A stretch of 64,000 nucleotides of DNA from a virus. The stretch covers positions 1 through 64,000 of IMG/VR virus record IMGVR_UViG_3300010158_000061. One strand, written 5' to 3'. The position numbers were made by a program, and so were the translations under genes. The notes beneath the pieces were generated by a model, which was not told the DNA's origin, made no database searches, and was given only the letters and a program-made list of their open reading frames with translations. This document shows positions 62,371-64,000 of this stretch, piece by piece (the first letter of the stretch is position 1; every line of letters begins with the position of its first letter).

Positions 62371-62378
62371 TATTTATG
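62371..62378 (-). promoter_or_regulatory. T4-late-like promoter CATAAATA
   Basis: On the minus strand CATAAATA lies about 20 bp before the gp6-like start at 62350, with an AGAGGCG ribosome site between them. It differs from TATAAATA at the first base only. Confidence 0.55.
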
Positions 62379-62397
62379 GATATCAAAAACGGCTATG

Positions 62398-62775
62398 TTA
62401 TACATAGGAGGCATTACGTTGTTGTAAATCAAAAAAGATGCTCAAACGCTCGGCATTACTACTCGGTATCACAGTTAGTTCAAGTTGAATTAGTATGCCA
62501 TTATCCTGGGGAAAACATTGTACATCGCTAATGTAAACTCTAGGATCCCCGCCGGCTACTCTTTGTACTTCTTTAACAATTGCATTTTGTAATTCTTCAA
62601 CTTGATTCTCAAACAGCAAATCCCAAAGTACAGTGCCGTATGCAGGACGTCCGGGCAGTTGTCCTTGGCGTATGTTGAATGCATTAAGCAAGTCTCGTTT
62701 GATTAATGCAAAGTCCGTGAGTGTGAACTTCTTGTATTGATTTTGTGTATTGAACCCAATGAATGTTTGTGCCAT
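62398..62775 (-). CDS. Baseplate wedge protein, T4 gp25-like
   Basis: The 125-residue protein fits the gp25/GpW-like lysozyme-related wedge family. It has FTLTDFALIKRDLLNAFNIR, then the conserved GERP-type phrase as GQLPGRPAYGTVLWDLLFE (about residues 37-55) and a C-terminal beta part (IQLELTVIP). gp25 starts sheath assembly and is held by gp6 in the T4 baseplate. The gp6-like gene follows 47 bp downstream, as in T4. Length is normal for the family (T4 gp25 is 132 residues). Confidence 0.9.
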   Translation of the reverse strand: MAQTFIGFNTQNQYKKFTLTDFALIKRDLLNAFNIRQGQLPGRPAYGTVLWDLLFENQVEELQNAIVKEVQRVAGGDPRVYISDVQCFPQDNGILIQLELTVIPSSNAERLSIFFDLQQRNASYV

Positions 62776-62779
62776 ATGG

Positions 62780-62787
62780 TATTTATG
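62780..62787 (-). promoter_or_regulatory. T4-late-like promoter CATAAATA before gp25
   Basis: The minus-strand CATAAATA ends only 4 bp before the gp25 ATG at 62775, with no ribosome site between. Any transcript from it would be leaderless or nearly so. The sequence context matches the promoter before gp6. Confidence 0.45.
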
Positions 62788-62807
62788 GGAGGTTATTCAC
62801 CGGTTCC

Positions 62808-64000
62808 TCACCCTTCGATTTTAGGTTTAAGAACATCAGTAAGCAATTGCCCAAGAGCAATGTTGTTATTAGCAATCTTTTGAAGTTCTTTGTTTACAAT
62901 ACTAAATTTATAACTTGGATCAACATTCATTTGTGCTTCCAAGCTGAGTTTGTTCCATTCATTGGATGCAGTATCAATTAGTTGTTGTATTCCGCTCTCA
63001 AATAAGCCTTTGCGAGCTTGTGCTTTTTCTTCAGCAACTGCATCGTACTGCTGTTGCGTGATTGTTTGTTGATTTGTCAAAGCATTTATTTTTTGATATA
63101 CTGAGTCAAATGCTGTTTTGGTTTTTAATATTAAAGTTACTAATTCTTTAAGAGCCGCTTGGTAGGTACTCAAGGCTTGAGTTCTTTGTTCTGACGACAA
63201 GGCATAATATGAGCCAGAGTAATCAGGTGTGGGTATCTTGTCGTCCCCAAGCACACGATTGCTTGCGGCATCTACTGTGGCTCTACCCACTGTGTCTGCG
63301 GCTGGCTTAGGCACATCTTGTTGTTTGAATGCTGTGGGTATTTTTGTGTTTACTAAATTCACAGCAAATGCTCCATCTCGCACAGCACTAGAAAATTCTG
63401 CTTGTACTGCACCTGTAGCGTCTCCAGGAATAGGCAAGCCTTTGGCAAATGCTTCCGCATCAGGCAAACTTTTGGCTGCATTCAAACTCATTCCGGCAAT
63501 ACCCTGACTTGATAACTTGTCAATTGGTATGCCTACAGCACCCATGCCTACTACGCCTTTGGTCATTAAGTCTTGTTGTATTTGACTTTGCTTGCCGGCA
63601 TTGCCTAACAAATCACCAACACTTTTAATGCCGTCTTTGCCAGTCCATACAGCAGGACTTTTTACCACATCACTCAATGCCGATAATCCAAACTTGGCAC
63701 TGGATCCAGGTTTAACATATCCAGCAGTTTCAAGTTGTCCCACATTCAATCCAAATGCTCCAAGTCCTTTGGTGTCACTAAGATCGTAAAACCCTTGTCC
63801 TGTAAGATTTTTTGCTTGTGCCAACACACCATTAACTTCGGGCACACTCATAGGCCCTATTGGGGCCAATGCTCCTGCGCTACTGGTAATTTTTGAAAAG
63901 TCTGCTATGTTGATGGGACTGGTTACTGCCGATGCAGTAATGTTTTTGTTGATAGTTTGTATGGCCGTTACTGCAACTGATCCCCGAGCACCCGACGCAC
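62808..64000 (-). CDS. Baseplate- or tail-associated protein, C-terminal part (5' end outside window)
   Basis: The frame stays open to the window edge, so at least 396 residues of a longer protein are seen; the first in-frame start codons near 63869 and 63851 are internal. The visible part is rich in A, G, K and S, with repeated phrases such as GLGAFGLNVGQLETAGYVKP and GVVGMGAVGIPIDKLSSQGI. This recalls peptidoglycan-binding or hub-like proteins of T4-like marine phages. The C-terminal 150 residues are helical (LSSEQRTQALSTYQAALKEL). It lies just upstream of gp25, where T4 places hub genes. The family is not certain. Confidence 0.65.
   Translation of the reverse strand, partial: ASGARGSVAVTAIQTINKNITASAVTSPINIADFSKITSSAGALAPIGPMSVPEVNGVLAQAKNLTGQGFYDLSDTKGLGAFGLNVGQLETAGYVKPGSSAKFGLSALSDVVKSPAVWTGKDGIKSVGDLLGNAGKQSQIQQDLMTKGVVGMGAVGIPIDKLSSQGIAGMSLNAAKSLPDAEAFAKGLPIPGDATGAVQAEFSSAVRDGAFAVNLVNTKIPTAFKQQDVPKPAADTVGRATVDAASNRVLGDDKIPTPDYSGSYYALSSEQRTQALSTYQAALKELVTLILKTKTAFDSVYQKINALTNQQTITQQQYDAVAEEKAQARKGLFESGIQQLIDTASNEWNKLSLEAQMNVDPSYKFSIVNKELQKIANNNIALGQLLTDVLKPKIEG

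Overview
The window looks like part of a large contractile-tailed (T4-like myovirus) bacteriophage genome. The right-hand end has a baseplate run in T4 order on the minus strand: a gp25-like protein, a gp6-like wedge protein, then a giant protein in the gp7 position, followed by fibre-like proteins. T4-like late-promoter octamers lie in front of several of these genes. Gene packing is tight, with many ATGA and TAATG overlaps. No rRNA, tRNA, CRISPR array or transposase was seen. The host is probably a Gram-negative aquatic bacterium. This is an inference from the heptose epimerase, the omega subunit, the sigma70-type promoters and the many surface-sugar genes.

Layout. (1) 1-6.7 kb, plus strand: a partial cupin and an HldD-like heptose epimerase, an RNA polymerase omega homologue, a DUF2452-like protein, a metallophosphoesterase, a MoxR AAA+ ATPase with a metallopeptidase/VWA partner, and several very small genes. 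Most transcription units start at promoters of the form TTGACC-N14-TGC-TATAAT. (2) 6.7-8.45 kb: an AT-rich cassette (glycosyltransferase plus a convergent DUF6165-like gene) bounded by a 22-bp direct repeat, which looks like an insertion. (3) 8.45-11 kb: small conserved genes and ThyX. (4) 11-40.6 kb: a very large sugar and small-molecule tailoring island. It holds a second epimerase, a DegT aminotransferase, four members of one glycosyltransferase family (one of them in the 6.7-kb cassette and one broken by an in-frame stop), GT-A/GT8-like transferases, a glycine-amidinotransferase-like enzyme, a NodU-type carbamoyltransferase, two sulfotransferase-like proteins and ten radical SAM proteins with N-terminal twitch domains. 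From 40.6 down to 20.6 kb the genes form one continuous, translationally coupled minus-strand series, starting just after a terminator and a possible leaderless promoter. (5) 40.6-64 kb, minus strand: fibre and baseplate genes, including a 4,832-residue protein with what reads as a seven-bladed FG-GAP beta-propeller.

How it may work together (inference). The island has the enzyme classes needed to make an unusual sugar (epimerase, aminotransferase), attach it (transferases) and decorate it with amidino, carbamoyl and sulfo groups. The radical SAM series adds difficult C-H chemistry on a substrate that cannot be identified from sequence. The products could modify the virion, its long fibres or the host envelope. 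The radical SAM array, together with two tiny coupled ORFs beside it, is the best candidate in this window for an undescribed system.
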